Positions 15,522 through 23,305 of a stretch of DNA of 27,948 bases are shown piece after piece (the first letter of the stretch is position 1; the number at the start of each line of letters is the position of its first letter). This stretch comes from an uncultured Clostridia bacterium (GTDB taxonomy: Bacteria; Bacillota; Clostridia; Christensenellales; Aristaeellaceae). Under the pieces are notes generated by a model. That model saw nothing but the letters and a program-made list of their open reading frames with translations. It made no database searches and was not told the origin of the DNA. The DNA lies in NCBI GenBank assembly GCA_934631985.1, contig CAKTYE010000032.1, positions 1-27,948 on the forward strand. Reading direction: 5' to 3'. A program made the translations under genes and the position numbers.

Positions 15522-17987
15522 TCATGCATCCGCGCGGCTGACGGCGATCTTGCCGTCTTCCATGCGAAGCTGTACCGTATCGCCCAGCGCAATGGTGCCT
15601 GCAATCAGCTCCTCGCTGAGGGTATCCTCCACCAGCCGCTGGATTACCCGGCGCAGAGGCCGTGCGCCAAACTTTGCGTCAAAACCCTCCTGTGCCAGAT
15701 AGGCCACCACCTCATCGTCATAGCGCAGGCGAATATTCCGCTCCTCCAGCCGCTTTTCCAGCTGCTTCAGGAACAGGCGGGCGATCTTCTGAATGTCCGC
15801 CTCCTCCAGCGGATGGAACACGATCAGCTCATCCACACGGTTGATGAACTCGGGGCGGAAAAGCTCCTTGACCTCCTTCATCACCATGTCCTTCATGGTC
15901 TCATAGCTTCGTGCGTCCGTCATGGCTCTGGAGCCAAAGCCCAGGGAGCGCTTCGACTCAATGTTGTGCGCCCCCGCATTGCTGGTCATGACGATGATAG
16001 TATTTTTGAAGCTGACCACCCGACCTGTGTTGTCCGTCAGCCGTCCATCCTCCAGAATTTGCAGCAGAATGTTGAACACATCGGGGTGCGCCTTTTCCAC
16101 CTCGTCCAGCAGCACCACGCTGTAGGGCTTGCGGCGCACCGCCTCCGTCAGCTGACCGCCCTCCTCATAGCCCACATAGCCGGGCGGGGAGCCAACCAAC
16201 CGGGAGGTGGTATGCTTCTCCATGTATTCGCTCATGTCAATGCGGATCACGCTGTCCTCATCGCCAAACATGGCTTCACCCAGCGCACGGCACAGCTCGG
16301 TTTTGCCCACGCCCGTGGGGCCAAGGAAAATAAAGGAGCCGATGGGCCGCTTGGGATCCTTCAGGCCTGCCCGCGCCCGGCGGATGGCCCGGCTGACCGC
16401 GCTGACGGCCTCCTCCTGACCAATGACCCGCTGATGCAGCACGTCCTCCAAATGCAGCAGCCGCTCCGCTTCGCTCTCAGTCATTTTCTCTACGGGAATG
16501 CCCGTCCAGCTTGCCACGATCTGCGCGATGTCCTCCTCGGTCACTACGTCCTTGGCGGCGTTCTTCTGGCTTTCCCAGACGGCGCGCTTTTCGCTGATCT
16601 CCTTTTGCAGGGCGCGTTCCTGATCGCGCAAGCCCGCCGCCTTTTCGTAATCCTGATGCGCGATGGCTTCCCGCTTTTCGATCTGCACGGCTTCCAGGCG
16701 CTGCTCTTGTTCCTTTACATCCGGCGGTGCAGTGAAGGACTGAATACGCACCCGGCTGGCTGCCTCGTCCATCAGGTCCACCGCCTTGTCCGGCAGAAAG
16801 CGATCCGCGATGTATCGATCTGAAAGCGTCACGGCGGCATGCAGCGCCTCGTCTGTGATGCGCACCTTATGATGGGCTTCGTAGCGATCCCGCAGGCCCT
16901 TCAAAATTTCAAAAGCTTCCTCCTGGGTCGGCTCGCCCACCACCACCGGCTGGAAGCGGCGCTCCAGGGCCGCGTCCTTTTCGATGTTCTTGCGGTATTC
17001 GTCCAGCGTTGTTGCACCGACGCACTGCAATTCGCCCCGGGCCAGCGCAGGCTTCAAAATGTTGGCGGCGTCCATGCTGCCCTCGGCCTTGCCTGCGCCC
17101 ACCAGATTGTGAATCTCGTCAATGAACAGGATGATATTGCCCGCCTTGCGAATCTCCTCCATCACGTTCTTCAGCCGTTCCTCAAACTCGCCGCGATACT
17201 TGCTGCCCGCGATGAGCGCGCCCATGTCCAGCGACAGCACGCGCTTATCCCGCAGCAGCTCGGGAATATTGCCCTGTGCGATGCGCTGGGCCAGCCCCTC
17301 GGCGACGGCGCTCTTGCCCACGCCGGGTTCGCCGATCAGCACGGGGTTATTCTTGGTGCGCCTGGACAAAATCTGAATAATGCGCTGGATTTCCTTATCC
17401 CGCCCAATGACAGGATCCAACTCGTTTTGCTGGGCGGCCTGGGTCAGATCCCGGCAATACTGACTGAGGGTGGGCGTATCCTGCTTGCCCTTCTGGCTTG
17501 CAGCGCCGCCGCGTTCCGGCTCACCGCCGCCCATACTGCCGTAGGGTTGGTTGCGCAGCTGGATCAGCAGTTCTTCCCGGGCCTTATCAAAGTCCACACC
17601 CAGCTGCCGCAGGACGTTGGCGGCAACGCCGTCCCCTTCCCGCAGGATCGCCAGCCAGAAATGCTCCACGCTGACGTAGCTCTGGCCCAGTCGGCGGGAT
17701 TCCATAATGCTCTGCTCCAGCAGCTTTTTTGCGCGGGGGGTCAAGTCAAACAGCGGCGGCGTTCCAACGGACACCACCCGATCGCCGTCGCCCACGCTGA
17801 GCAACTCCCGCACACGTTCATAGCTCACCTTGGTGCCGATGGCAGCTGGAAGCCTGTCCGTTTCCTTCAGCAGCCCCAGCAGCAGATGCTCCGTTCCCAC
17901 ATAGGGCTGACGAAGCTCCGCCGCCTCCCGCTGCGCCGCCGAAAGCGCCCGCTGCGCCCTTTCCGTAAATCGTCCAAAAAACGCCAT
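15522..17987 (-). CDS. clpC: ATP-dependent Clp protease ATP-binding subunit ClpC
   Basis: An 821-residue Hsp100 AAA+ unfoldase, the expected ClpC length. Residues 1-145 are the double Clp-N domain. The first AAA+ module has Walker A at 219-226 (GEPGVGKS) and Walker B at about 286-291 (ILFIDE). The middle UVR-like coiled segment lies at about 432-470. The second module has Walker A at 556-562 (GPTGVGKT) and Walker B in VVLLDEVEKAHP, followed by the C-terminal D2-small domain. ClpC unfolds substrates, including arginine-phosphorylated proteins, and feeds them to ClpP. The ATG at 17987 has AAGGAGG 6 bases upstream; the 64-residue upstream extension translates a repeat and is rejected. It is the distal gene of the ctsR operon but is separated from mcsB by 408 bases of repeat-rich DNA. 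Confidence 0.97.
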   Translation of the reverse strand: MAFFGRFTERAQRALSAAQREAAELRQPYVGTEHLLLGLLKETDRLPAAIGTKVSYERVRELLSVGDGDRVVSVGTPPLFDLTPRAKKLLEQSIMESRRLGQSYVSVEHFWLAILREGDGVAANVLRQLGVDFDKAREELLIQLRNQPYGSMGGGEPERGGAASQKGKQDTPTLSQYCRDLTQAAQQNELDPVIGRDKEIQRIIQILSRRTKNNPVLIGEPGVGKSAVAEGLAQRIAQGNIPELLRDKRVLSLDMGALIAGSKYRGEFEERLKNVMEEIRKAGNIILFIDEIHNLVGAGKAEGSMDAANILKPALARGELQCVGATTLDEYRKNIEKDAALERRFQPVVVGEPTQEEAFEILKGLRDRYEAHHKVRITDEALHAAVTLSDRYIADRFLPDKAVDLMDEAASRVRIQSFTAPPDVKEQEQRLEAVQIEKREAIAHQDYEKAAGLRDQERALQKEISEKRAVWESQKNAAKDVVTEEDIAQIVASWTGIPVEKMTESEAERLLHLEDVLHQRVIGQEEAVSAVSRAIRRARAGLKDPKRPIGSFIFLGPTGVGKTELCRALGEAMFGDEDSVIRIDMSEYMEKHTTSRLVGSPPGYVGYEEGGQLTEAVRRKPYSVVLLDEVEKAHPDVFNILLQILEDGRLTDNTGRVVSFKNTIIVMTSNAGAHNIESKRSLGFGSRAMTDARSYETMKDMVMKEVKELFRPEFINRVDELIVFHPLEEADIQKIARLFLKQLEKRLEERNIRLRYDDEVVAYLAQEGFDAKFGARPLRRVIQRLVEDTLSEELIAGTIALGDTVQLRMEDGKIAVSRADA

Positions 17988-18014
17988 AGATAACCTCCTT
18001 GGGGATGGGGTACA

Positions 18015-18072
18015 GCGAGGGAGACCGCTTCTATGTCCGAAGCGCCTCCCGCGCGCTCCCTCCCGAAGACCA
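18015..18072 (-). repeat. 58-bp hairpin element in the clpC leader (copy 2)
   Basis: This stretch matches the hslO leader element at 51 of 58 positions, in the same orientation and at nearly the same distance from the start codon (27 bases here, 22 there). The hairpin keeps the inner arm pairing CGCTTC/GAAGCG where copy 1 has TGCTTC/GAAGCA, a compensated change. The outer stem is interrupted here by one or two mismatches. Confidence 0.85.
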
Positions 18073-18187
18073 ATGAAATTTATATGCAGCTGTACGCTTC
18101 GATGCTGGTAACGGCATATCGAAGCATTTGCAAGGGGAAAACAACCGCCGAGCTTCGCGGCTGTATGAAGCTTCGGCACGGAGAATA

Positions 18188-18240
18188 TCCCCAGTCAGCC
18201 TGACGGCTGACAACTCCCTCTGCGGAGTGAGACTTTGGGG
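18188..18240 (+). repeat. Dispersed double-hairpin repeat, copy 2
   Basis: The arrangement of CCCCAGTC, a first hairpin (AGTCAGCC/GGCTGAC), a second hairpin (ACTCC/GGAGT) and CTTTGGGG parallels 11417-11462 in the same orientation, with different but paired stems. Confidence 0.6.
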
Positions 18241-18300
18241 CGATGGTCCCCCATCACAGGGGTACACCCTATCACATATCCCCTGTGTACGGGACTTCAC

Positions 18301-18360
18301 CTTGCCTTCTTCCGCAGAAGGAGGGGAACCGCCCGCCAGAGGCGGGTGGTGGAAGATATA
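18301..18360 (+). repeat. Dispersed modular hairpin repeat, copy B
   Basis: It begins CTTGCCTTCTTCCGCAGAAG and continues with the hairpin CCCGCC/GGCGGG and the tail GGTGGTGGAAGATATA. It aligns with 20669-20724 in the same orientation and with 11260-11321 in reverse complement. Confidence 0.7.
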
Positions 18361-18395
18361 CCCTCAGCTGTGCCTTCCCCTGCCTTCACTGTTTC

Positions 18396-19388
18396 TTACT
18401 TCAGCATCTCCCTGCACCGTCTTGCCCGGGCTTCATTCAGCGCCGCGCCTTCCAACGCAGCCTCCTCCCAGGCGCACAGGTGCGCATCCTGACATTCGAT
18501 CAGCAGCGCGTCCACCCGTTCCAGCGGCAAATCAAGCTGCTTCATCGCAACGCCCAGACGCAAGCCGGACCACAGCCTGTAGAACTCGTTCATGGGCATC
18601 ATCCGCGCATTCGTCAGCGTACCCCAGGCGCGGTACACCGTATCCTCCAAATTGATACGGCTCCCCGCCAGCGCTTTATCCCGCAGGGCGCGTTCCATGT
18701 CCGTCAGCTGATGGCCCACCGCCGTTACGGCGCTGATCAGCTCCTGCTCTGTGCGGCCCAGCGTCACCTGATTTGACACCTGATACAGGTTGCCCAGCGC
18801 TTCCGCACCTTCGCCATACACGCCGCGCATGGTCAGTCCCACCTTCGCCACGATCTGCCCTACGTTACCCATTTGCTTGCACAGGGTCAGCATGGGCAGG
18901 TGCATCAGCAGGCTGGCCCGCATGCCTGTGCCGGTATTGGTGGGGCAGGCAGTCAGATAGCCAAGCTGCTCGTCAAAGGCGAAGGTCACATGGCGGGAAA
19001 GCTGATCCTCGGCACAGAAGCATTTTTCCGCAGCTCCCGGCAGATCCAGTCCATCGCTCACGGCTTGAATGCGCAGGTGATCCTCCTCGTTCATCATGAT
19101 GGACAGCATTTCCGGCTCCCGCAGCAGTACCGCTGCCGTTGCCGCATGATCCATCAAGTCGCGGCTGATGTGATGGCTCTCCACCAGGCTTTGCTGCTCG
19201 ATGGGAGTCAATTCCCGCAGGCGCACCAGGTCGCCCTGAGGCTGTCCATCCTCCAGGCTCAGGGCCTGCACTGTCCGCGCCACGCACATGGCTGCGGCTT
19301 CAGGCTTTTCGCCCAGGTCAAAGGGCAGGTCTTCATAGTTTCGCGCCAGCCGTACACGAGAGGACAGCACAACATCCTGTTCGTTCAT
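18396..19388 (-). CDS. mcsB: Protein-arginine kinase McsB
   Basis: A 330-residue member of the phosphagen-kinase fold that phosphorylates arginine in proteins, marking them for ClpC and inactivating CtsR. The nucleotide-binding LSSRVRLARN (8-17), the loop NEEDHLRIQ (100-108) and the active-site stretch CPTNTGTGMRASL (148-160) are present. The protein is about 30 residues shorter than well-known McsB proteins, and the C-terminus reads ARARRCREMLK without an obvious RDxxRA phosphoarginine-sensing motif. The ATG overlaps the mcsA stop codon in ATGA. Activation by McsA is expected from the family. Confidence 0.96.
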   Translation of the reverse strand: MNEQDVVLSSRVRLARNYEDLPFDLGEKPEAAAMCVARTVQALSLEDGQPQGDLVRLRELTPIEQQSLVESHHISRDLMDHAATAAVLLREPEMLSIMMNEEDHLRIQAVSDGLDLPGAAEKCFCAEDQLSRHVTFAFDEQLGYLTACPTNTGTGMRASLLMHLPMLTLCKQMGNVGQIVAKVGLTMRGVYGEGAEALGNLYQVSNQVTLGRTEQELISAVTAVGHQLTDMERALRDKALAGSRINLEDTVYRAWGTLTNARMMPMNEFYRLWSGLRLGVAMKQLDLPLERVDALLIECQDAHLCAWEEAALEGAALNEARARRCREMLK

Positions 19389-19891
19389 GCCTTTTCCTCC
19401 CCGCTGACGGACAGTGCGCGAATCTGATCCCGCAGCTTTGCCGCCGTTTCAAAGTCCTCCAGCGCCACAGCCTGCTCCATTTGCCGCTGCAATTGCTCCG
19501 TAGCGGAGCGCTTGCGCTGCTCCTCCGCCGTGGACAGGGGCTGACGGCCCGCATGCTGCACCCGTCCGTGGATCTGCAGCAGCATGGGCTGCAATTGCTC
19601 CCGGAACGCCTCATAGCACTTGGGGCAGCCCAGATGCCCCGTGCGGGTAAACTCGCTCAGGGTCATGTGGCACCGTGGACACACCACGTCCTTTTCCGCA
19701 TGCTCAGGGGCAGTATCCCCCGTAATGGCGGATAGTATTGTAGAAAGCAGGCTCTTTATATTGCCGCTGGCGATGTCCATGTTCATTTTCGCCATGCAGT
19801 CCCCGCACAGATGGCGGGTGGTGACCTCGCCGCCCACCATCACCGAGATGGTGTACGAGGCTTCCTTCTGTTTGCATTCTTCGCAAAGCAT
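19385..19891 (-). CDS. mcsA: McsA, zinc-binding activator of McsB
   Basis: A 168-residue protein with two double-CxxC zinc modules: CEEC (3-6) with CGDC (29-32), and CPRC with CPKC (about 71-92). The C-terminal part is a UVR domain (ALEDFETAAKLRDQIRAL). It binds and activates McsB. I chose the ATG at 19891 because AGGAG sits 8 bases upstream and family members begin with M-(I/L)-C-x-x-C; an ATG at 19897 overlaps the ctsR stop codon (TAATG) but has the Shine-Dalgarno only 2 bases away. Its stop overlaps the mcsB start. Confidence 0.94.
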   Translation of the reverse strand: MLCEECKQKEASYTISVMVGGEVTTRHLCGDCMAKMNMDIASGNIKSLLSTILSAITGDTAPEHAEKDVVCPRCHMTLSEFTRTGHLGCPKCYEAFREQLQPMLLQIHGRVQHAGRQPLSTAEEQRKRSATEQLQRQMEQAVALEDFETAAKLRDQIRALSVSGEEKA

Positions 19892-19896
19892 GGGCA

Positions 19897-20436
19897 TTAC
19901 TCCTTCCTGGGGGGAATCGCTGCCGATTCCCTATAATCTATGGCAGCGGGCAGCGCTCTGCGCTCCGGCGCACGGTTCTGCCGTGCCACGGCGATCAGCA
20001 TGCTTTTCAGCGTTCTGGCCCGCACCGCGTCCTTCAGCGTATCCGGGATGGGAATGGCGACCGCCATGCCCGAGGTTGCTGCGCGCATGATGTCGCCCTC
20101 CTGCTCGGTAATGACCTTCTGCGCCACCAGCTGCGCGATCAAATGTGCAGCCTCCACTTCGCTGATGCTGTCGCCGATGCGCTGCTGAATGAGGTACAGC
20201 AGATGCTGCCCCGGGGCCTGCACCACACGCACAATGCGGATGTATCCCCCGCCGCCCCGACGGCTTTCGATGACGTAGCCATGATCCGGAGTGAACCGCG
20301 TCGCCAACACATAATTGATCTGCGACGGCGCACAGCCGAAATATTCCGCCAATTCGTTCCGCTTCAGCTCGACCTCCGTCTCATCCTGAGACAGAAGCTC
20401 TTTAATGAAGCTTTCGATGGTATCGCTTAATCGCAT
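19897..20436 (-). CDS. ctsR: Transcriptional repressor CtsR
   Basis: A 179-residue repressor of clp and related stress genes. The N-terminal winged helix-turn-helix includes RNELAEYFGCAPSQINYVL (about 27-45). The wing carries the tetraglycine loop RRGGGGYIRI (about 62-71), which acts as the thermosensor in characterised CtsR proteins. The C-terminal dimerisation domain ends at about residue 150 and is followed by a tail of about 25 residues. The ATG at 20436 follows GAGGGGA; a 27-residue longer start lies on the promoter and operator and is rejected. It heads the ctsR-mcsA-mcsB-clpC cluster, so it should autoregulate. Confidence 0.96.
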   Translation of the reverse strand: MRLSDTIESFIKELLSQDETEVELKRNELAEYFGCAPSQINYVLATRFTPDHGYVIESRRGGGGYIRIVRVVQAPGQHLLYLIQQRIGDSISEVEAAHLIAQLVAQKVITEQEGDIMRAATSGMAVAIPIPDTLKDAVRARTLKSMLIAVARQNRAPERRALPAAIDYRESAAIPPRKE

Positions 20437-20457
20437 GGAAATCCCCTCGTTTCTTCC

Positions 20458-20482
20458 AGTCAAAGACTGACTATCTTTGACT
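20458..20482 (-). promoter_or_regulatory. CtsR operator-like site
   Basis: On the minus strand the heptad AGTCAAA (20482-20476) is followed after GAT by AGTCAGT (20472-20466), a five-of-seven match to the second heptad of the known tandem CtsR site. The same bases also form a perfect 9-bp inverted repeat, AGTCAAAGA (20458-20466) and TCTTTGACT (20474-20482). It begins about at the predicted transcription start, which suits repression. Confidence 0.8.
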
Positions 20483-20488
20483 TTTGCC

Positions 20489-20517
20489 AGTATAGCATAC
20501 TTTTTGAGGGAATGCAA
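20489..20517 (-). promoter_or_regulatory. Promoter of the ctsR operon
   Basis: On the minus strand -10 TATACT (20494-20489) is preceded, across 17 bases, by TTGCAT (20517-20512), a partial -35. The CtsR-like site lies directly downstream. Confidence 0.65.
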
Positions 20518-20607
20518 GCACCGGCAAATGCAGGATTGATGAAGCCCTGCCTACTAAGAAATGCTTCCATCACATTACTTCACGCAGCGTACCAAAAGCC
20601 TCCCTCA

Positions 20608-20646
20608 GGGGCGGCAGGAGGGTATGCTTACAAGCTGCATCCTCCC
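20608..20646 (+). repeat. 38-bp dispersed repeat, tandem copy 1
   Basis: Nearly identical to 20706-20744, 98 bases away in the same orientation, and to the reverse complement of 11345-11382. The core TATGCTTACAAGCTGCATCC differs from its tandem neighbour by one base. It lies in the 436-base gene-free interval between ctsR and the AraC-type regulator, which holds otherwise only promoters and repeats. Confidence 0.8.
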
Positions 20647-20668
20647 ATCCCTGCATCAAGGCCCCTCT

Positions 20669-20744
20669 CTTGCCTCCTTCTGCGGAAGGAGGACAGCCGC
20701 CCTCGTGGGCGGCAGGAGGATATGCTCACAAGCTGCATCCTCCC
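20669..20744 (+). repeat. Dispersed modular hairpin repeat with tail module, copy C
   Basis: It begins with CTTGCCTCCTTCTGCGGAAG, continues with a GCCGCC/GGGCGGC hairpin, and ends in the 38-bp tail module. It is the fullest copy in the window; copies A and B lack this tail or have a diverged one. Confidence 0.75.
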
Positions 20745-20815
20745 GTCACCCCCACCTACGTCCATTTCCCCCTCCATCGGCGTTTTTTTCCAACCGTCGT
20801 TTTTTTGCGATATGC

Positions 20816-20844
20816 TTGCCTTTTCCGCCTGTTTCCTCTACAAT
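20816..20844 (+). promoter_or_regulatory. Promoter of the AraC-type regulator gene
   Basis: TTGCCT (20816-20821), a 17-base spacer and TACAAT (20839-20844) give a good sigma-A-type promoter with a leader of about 22 bases. It is preceded by a T-rich region with two runs of seven T residues. Confidence 0.75.
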
Positions 20845-20872
20845 GAAATGCACGATAAGGGAGGAAATTCAT

Positions 20873-23101
20873 ATGAAGCATCCATCTTTCCAGGCAAAGC
20901 GGAAGGTTCCGCTGAAGCTGCGTCTTTTTTTGCAGTTTTACGCTTTTTTGCTGTTACCCGTGACCATCATCGGCTTTGGCGGCATGCAGTGGGCCTCCAA
21001 CGCCGTGCTGACCAATGCAAAGACAGCATATGCCTCCGTGATGCAGAATCTTGGAAGCCGTATTGAGGAATACACCAACGATCTGGACGACATCACCACC
21101 ATCTTTATGAAGACCTCCCTGCTGGAGCGTCTGGCCTACATGCGGGGCGACAGCATCGACTACAGCCGCATCAGCGCTTCCGATCTGCGCAATTTCAGTC
21201 AGGAGCTGATTTTCCAGGCTGCGTCCAATCGGCTTTACGATGATGTGATTTTGCTGTTCCCGAAGAAGAACAGCATCATCTCCACCATGGGCACCTGGCA
21301 GCTGGACTGGTTTTTGCAGGATGAATTCCGCCCCCTCAACCACACGACCGAGGAGGTACTTTCCTATATCGACACAAACATCGCCGTCCCTAATTTGCAG
21401 GTGGTGACCTATGGCGCCCCCCGGGAAGGCACGGCCTTTTTCCGCCGCGCCATCACCTCCGCCTCCGATCAAACGCTGATGAGTGTCATCTACTTCGTCA
21501 AAAATCAAACCTGGGACAACTATCTCAGCGATCTGGTGCTTTATGACGGCACCTGCGCGGGGCTGTTCATGGCAAACAATACCCCCGTGCGCACGCTATG
21601 CGGGCCATCCGCTACGGCAACAGACCAAAGTTTACTGTTGCAGCCCTTTGCAGACAGCACTGTGCGTGGCAGCGTGACCTATGAGGCCATGACCTGGGAA
21701 TCAGACGATGGTCTGTTCTCGCTTCGTGCGCTTGTTCCCCGCAACGCCATTTATGACGGCGTACACCGTGTCAAGGTCTTTATCTATGCCATGATGGCGC
21801 TGGTCGCCGTGCTGGGTGCGGCCCTGAGCTGGGGACTGGCCCGTCAGAATTTCAAGCCCTTTGAAAGCCTGTTCCACGTCTTTGGCGCGTTTTTCAAAAT
21901 GGACGAATCTCCCAGCAGCAGCGACATGGTGGCGGTAGAAAAGCAGCTGCTGGACGTGCTGAATGAGCAGCGCTCCCTGAAGCAAAGCGTCCGGGAGAAC
22001 CGCGAGCTTTTGCAGTATGCAGCGCTTTCTCACCTGCTGGACGGTGACGGCCCTTATCTGGCCCTGGCGCATCAATCGCCCTTGACGGTGCTGGGGATCC
22101 GCATGCCCTATGCCAGCTTCCGGGTGCTGTGCGCCTATGGCGTAACGGACGAAGATCGGCTGCGTGCCACGGTGCAGGCCCTTCGCGGCAACGACGCCAT
22201 GCTGTGCTATCCTCTTGCACGGCAGGGGCTAACGTTCCTCATCGTCAACTATCAGAGTGAAGACATCCTGCAGCAGCTTCTGACCGCCGTTGCACCCCTT
22301 TGCGTGGCGCTGACGGTCTCCGCGGCCTGCGATCATCCCTCCGGACTGCCTGGCGCGTATCAGGAGGCCGTAGCGACACTGCACAACCGCCCCCTGAGCG
22401 ACCAGCAGAACGTGTTCTATTATGAAGAAACCATTCCCGCCGAGACTGTGCGCTACAGTGCAGAGGAGGAGCATCGCCTGCTGGGAACCATCCGCGCGGG
22501 GGACGAAACCGAGTGCATGCGCATTCTTGACGAAGTGCTTGCCCACAACCGCACCGTCGCCATGCTGTCCAAGCTTGTAACCGCCATTGAGCTGACGGTC
22601 TACAAGGCGGACAACGTGCAGGGTGATCTCGCTGCCATGCTGCGCGGCTGCACCGCACCCGAAAGCCTTTCCGGGCAGGAGCAGGTGGATTACATCCGGC
22701 AGATCATTTCCTCTGCCGCGGGTTATTACCGTGCCAGTGCCGTGACCACCAAATCCGCGCTGACGGAAAAGCTGACACTGTTCATTGACGAGAACCTTTG
22801 CAACGAGCAGCTCAGCCTGTCCATGACTGCCCAGCACTTCTCCCTGAGCAACGCCTACCTCAGCCGCTATTTCAAGGAGCATTTCGGCGTGGGGTATCTG
22901 GAATATGTCAACCGCAAGCGCGTGATCCTTGCCAGCGAGCTGCTGCACAAGGGCTGCTCCGTTCACGACGCGGCCCTGCAATGCGGCTTCAGCAACGATG
23001 CTTCCCTGCGGCGCGTGTTCAAGCGCTATGAGGGCATGGTTCCCTCTGCTGTTGCGCTGAAGGCTGCGGAAGAACAAGAAAACGACGCTGTGCAAGTCTA
23101 A
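20873..23101 (+). CDS. Membrane-bound AraC-family transcriptional regulator
   Basis: A 742-residue one-component regulator. A first membrane span at about residues 17-38 and a second at about 300-322 flank an extracytoplasmic sensor-like domain. A cytoplasmic linker of about 300 residues follows. The C-terminal 100 residues (about 635-735) are an AraC-type double helix-turn-helix, with SLSMTAQHFSLSNAYLSRYF and SVHDAALQCGFSNDASLRRV as the two recognition units. Proteins of this layout usually regulate an adjacent sugar ABC importer. The ATG at 20873 has GGGAGGAAA 7 bases upstream; the frame is open farther upstream but through repeats. The importer genes follow in the same direction after 204 bases. 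Confidence 0.92.
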   Translation: MKHPSFQAKRKVPLKLRLFLQFYAFLLLPVTIIGFGGMQWASNAVLTNAKTAYASVMQNLGSRIEEYTNDLDDITTIFMKTSLLERLAYMRGDSIDYSRISASDLRNFSQELIFQAASNRLYDDVILLFPKKNSIISTMGTWQLDWFLQDEFRPLNHTTEEVLSYIDTNIAVPNLQVVTYGAPREGTAFFRRAITSASDQTLMSVIYFVKNQTWDNYLSDLVLYDGTCAGLFMANNTPVRTLCGPSATATDQSLLLQPFADSTVRGSVTYEAMTWESDDGLFSLRALVPRNAIYDGVHRVKVFIYAMMALVAVLGAALSWGLARQNFKPFESLFHVFGAFFKMDESPSSSDMVAVEKQLLDVLNEQRSLKQSVRENRELLQYAALSHLLDGDGPYLALAHQSPLTVLGIRMPYASFRVLCAYGVTDEDRLRATVQALRGNDAMLCYPLARQGLTFLIVNYQSEDILQQLLTAVAPLCVALTVSAACDHPSGLPGAYQEAVATLHNRPLSDQQNVFYYEETIPAETVRYSAEEEHRLLGTIRAGDETECMRILDEVLAHNRTVAMLSKLVTAIELTVYKADNVQGDLAAMLRGCTAPESLSGQEQVDYIRQIISSAAGYYRASAVTTKSALTEKLTLFIDENLCNEQLSLSMTAQHFSLSNAYLSRYFKEHFGVGYLEYVNRKRVILASELLHKGCSVHDAALQCGFSNDASLRRVFKRYEGMVPSAVALKAAEEQENDAVQV

Positions 23102-23130
23102 AACGGTTGTAAAACAGCCATTTTGTCAAT

Positions 23131-23151
23131 AGATGACGGTCGATGTCATCT
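23131..23151. promoter_or_regulatory. Inverted repeat upstream of the importer promoter, possible operator
   Basis: AGATGAC (23131-23137) and GTCATCT (23145-23151) form a perfect 7-bp inverted repeat around GGTCGAT, ending 8 bases before the -35 of the importer promoter. It could bind the AraC-type regulator. With TTTT following, a weak terminator for that regulator gene is the alternative. Confidence 0.4.
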
Positions 23152-23159
23152 TTTGCACC

Positions 23160-23188
23160 TTGTTTACAGGGCAAAAATCGGCTATAGT
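23160..23188 (+). promoter_or_regulatory. Promoter of the ABC importer operon
   Basis: TTGTTT (23160-23165), a 17-base spacer and TATAGT (23183-23188) form a plausible promoter. The weak -35 suits an activator-dependent promoter. The leader of about 110 bases contains a 6-bp stem TCCTCG/CGAGGA near 23246-23268. Confidence 0.6.
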
Positions 23189-23305
23189 GATGCCCAGAAG
23201 GAGAGCTGCCGGGCGGTGCACAGTCCGGTCCTTTCCAGAAAACGTTCCTCGCCGTTTTGAATCGAGGAGAGCAAATCCACATTTTCCGAAAGGATGGTTG
23301 ATCCC

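Larger units (their letters stand above)
18073..18395. other. Repeat-filled spacer between mcsB and clpC
   Basis: No gene is supported. The spacer holds a stem GCTTCGAT/ATCGAAGC (about 18092-18121), a double-hairpin repeat (18188-18240), a stem ACAGGGG/CCCCTGT (about 18256-18287) and a modular hairpin repeat (18301-18360). An 89-codon minus-strand frame runs through repeats and has no convincing ribosome-binding site. No strong promoter for clpC was found. Confidence 0.6.

Noticed and set aside
18031..18300. An 89-codon minus-strand frame between mcsB and clpC
   Set aside because: It runs through the 58-bp element and two other hairpin repeats; such frames arise wherever these repeats occur.
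20461..20482. HrcA/CIRCE operator ahead of the stress operon
   Set aside because: The CIRCE half-sites TTAGCACTC and GAGTGCTAA are not present; the heptads match the CtsR type.
20608..20744. CRISPR array
   Set aside because: Only two tandem copies of the 38-bp repeat occur, the interval contains another repeat rather than a spacer of regular length, and no cas gene is nearby.
23189..23305. Riboswitch in the leader of the binding-protein gene
   Set aside because: The leader is about 110 bases with one short stem, and no conserved core of a known riboswitch class is recognisable.
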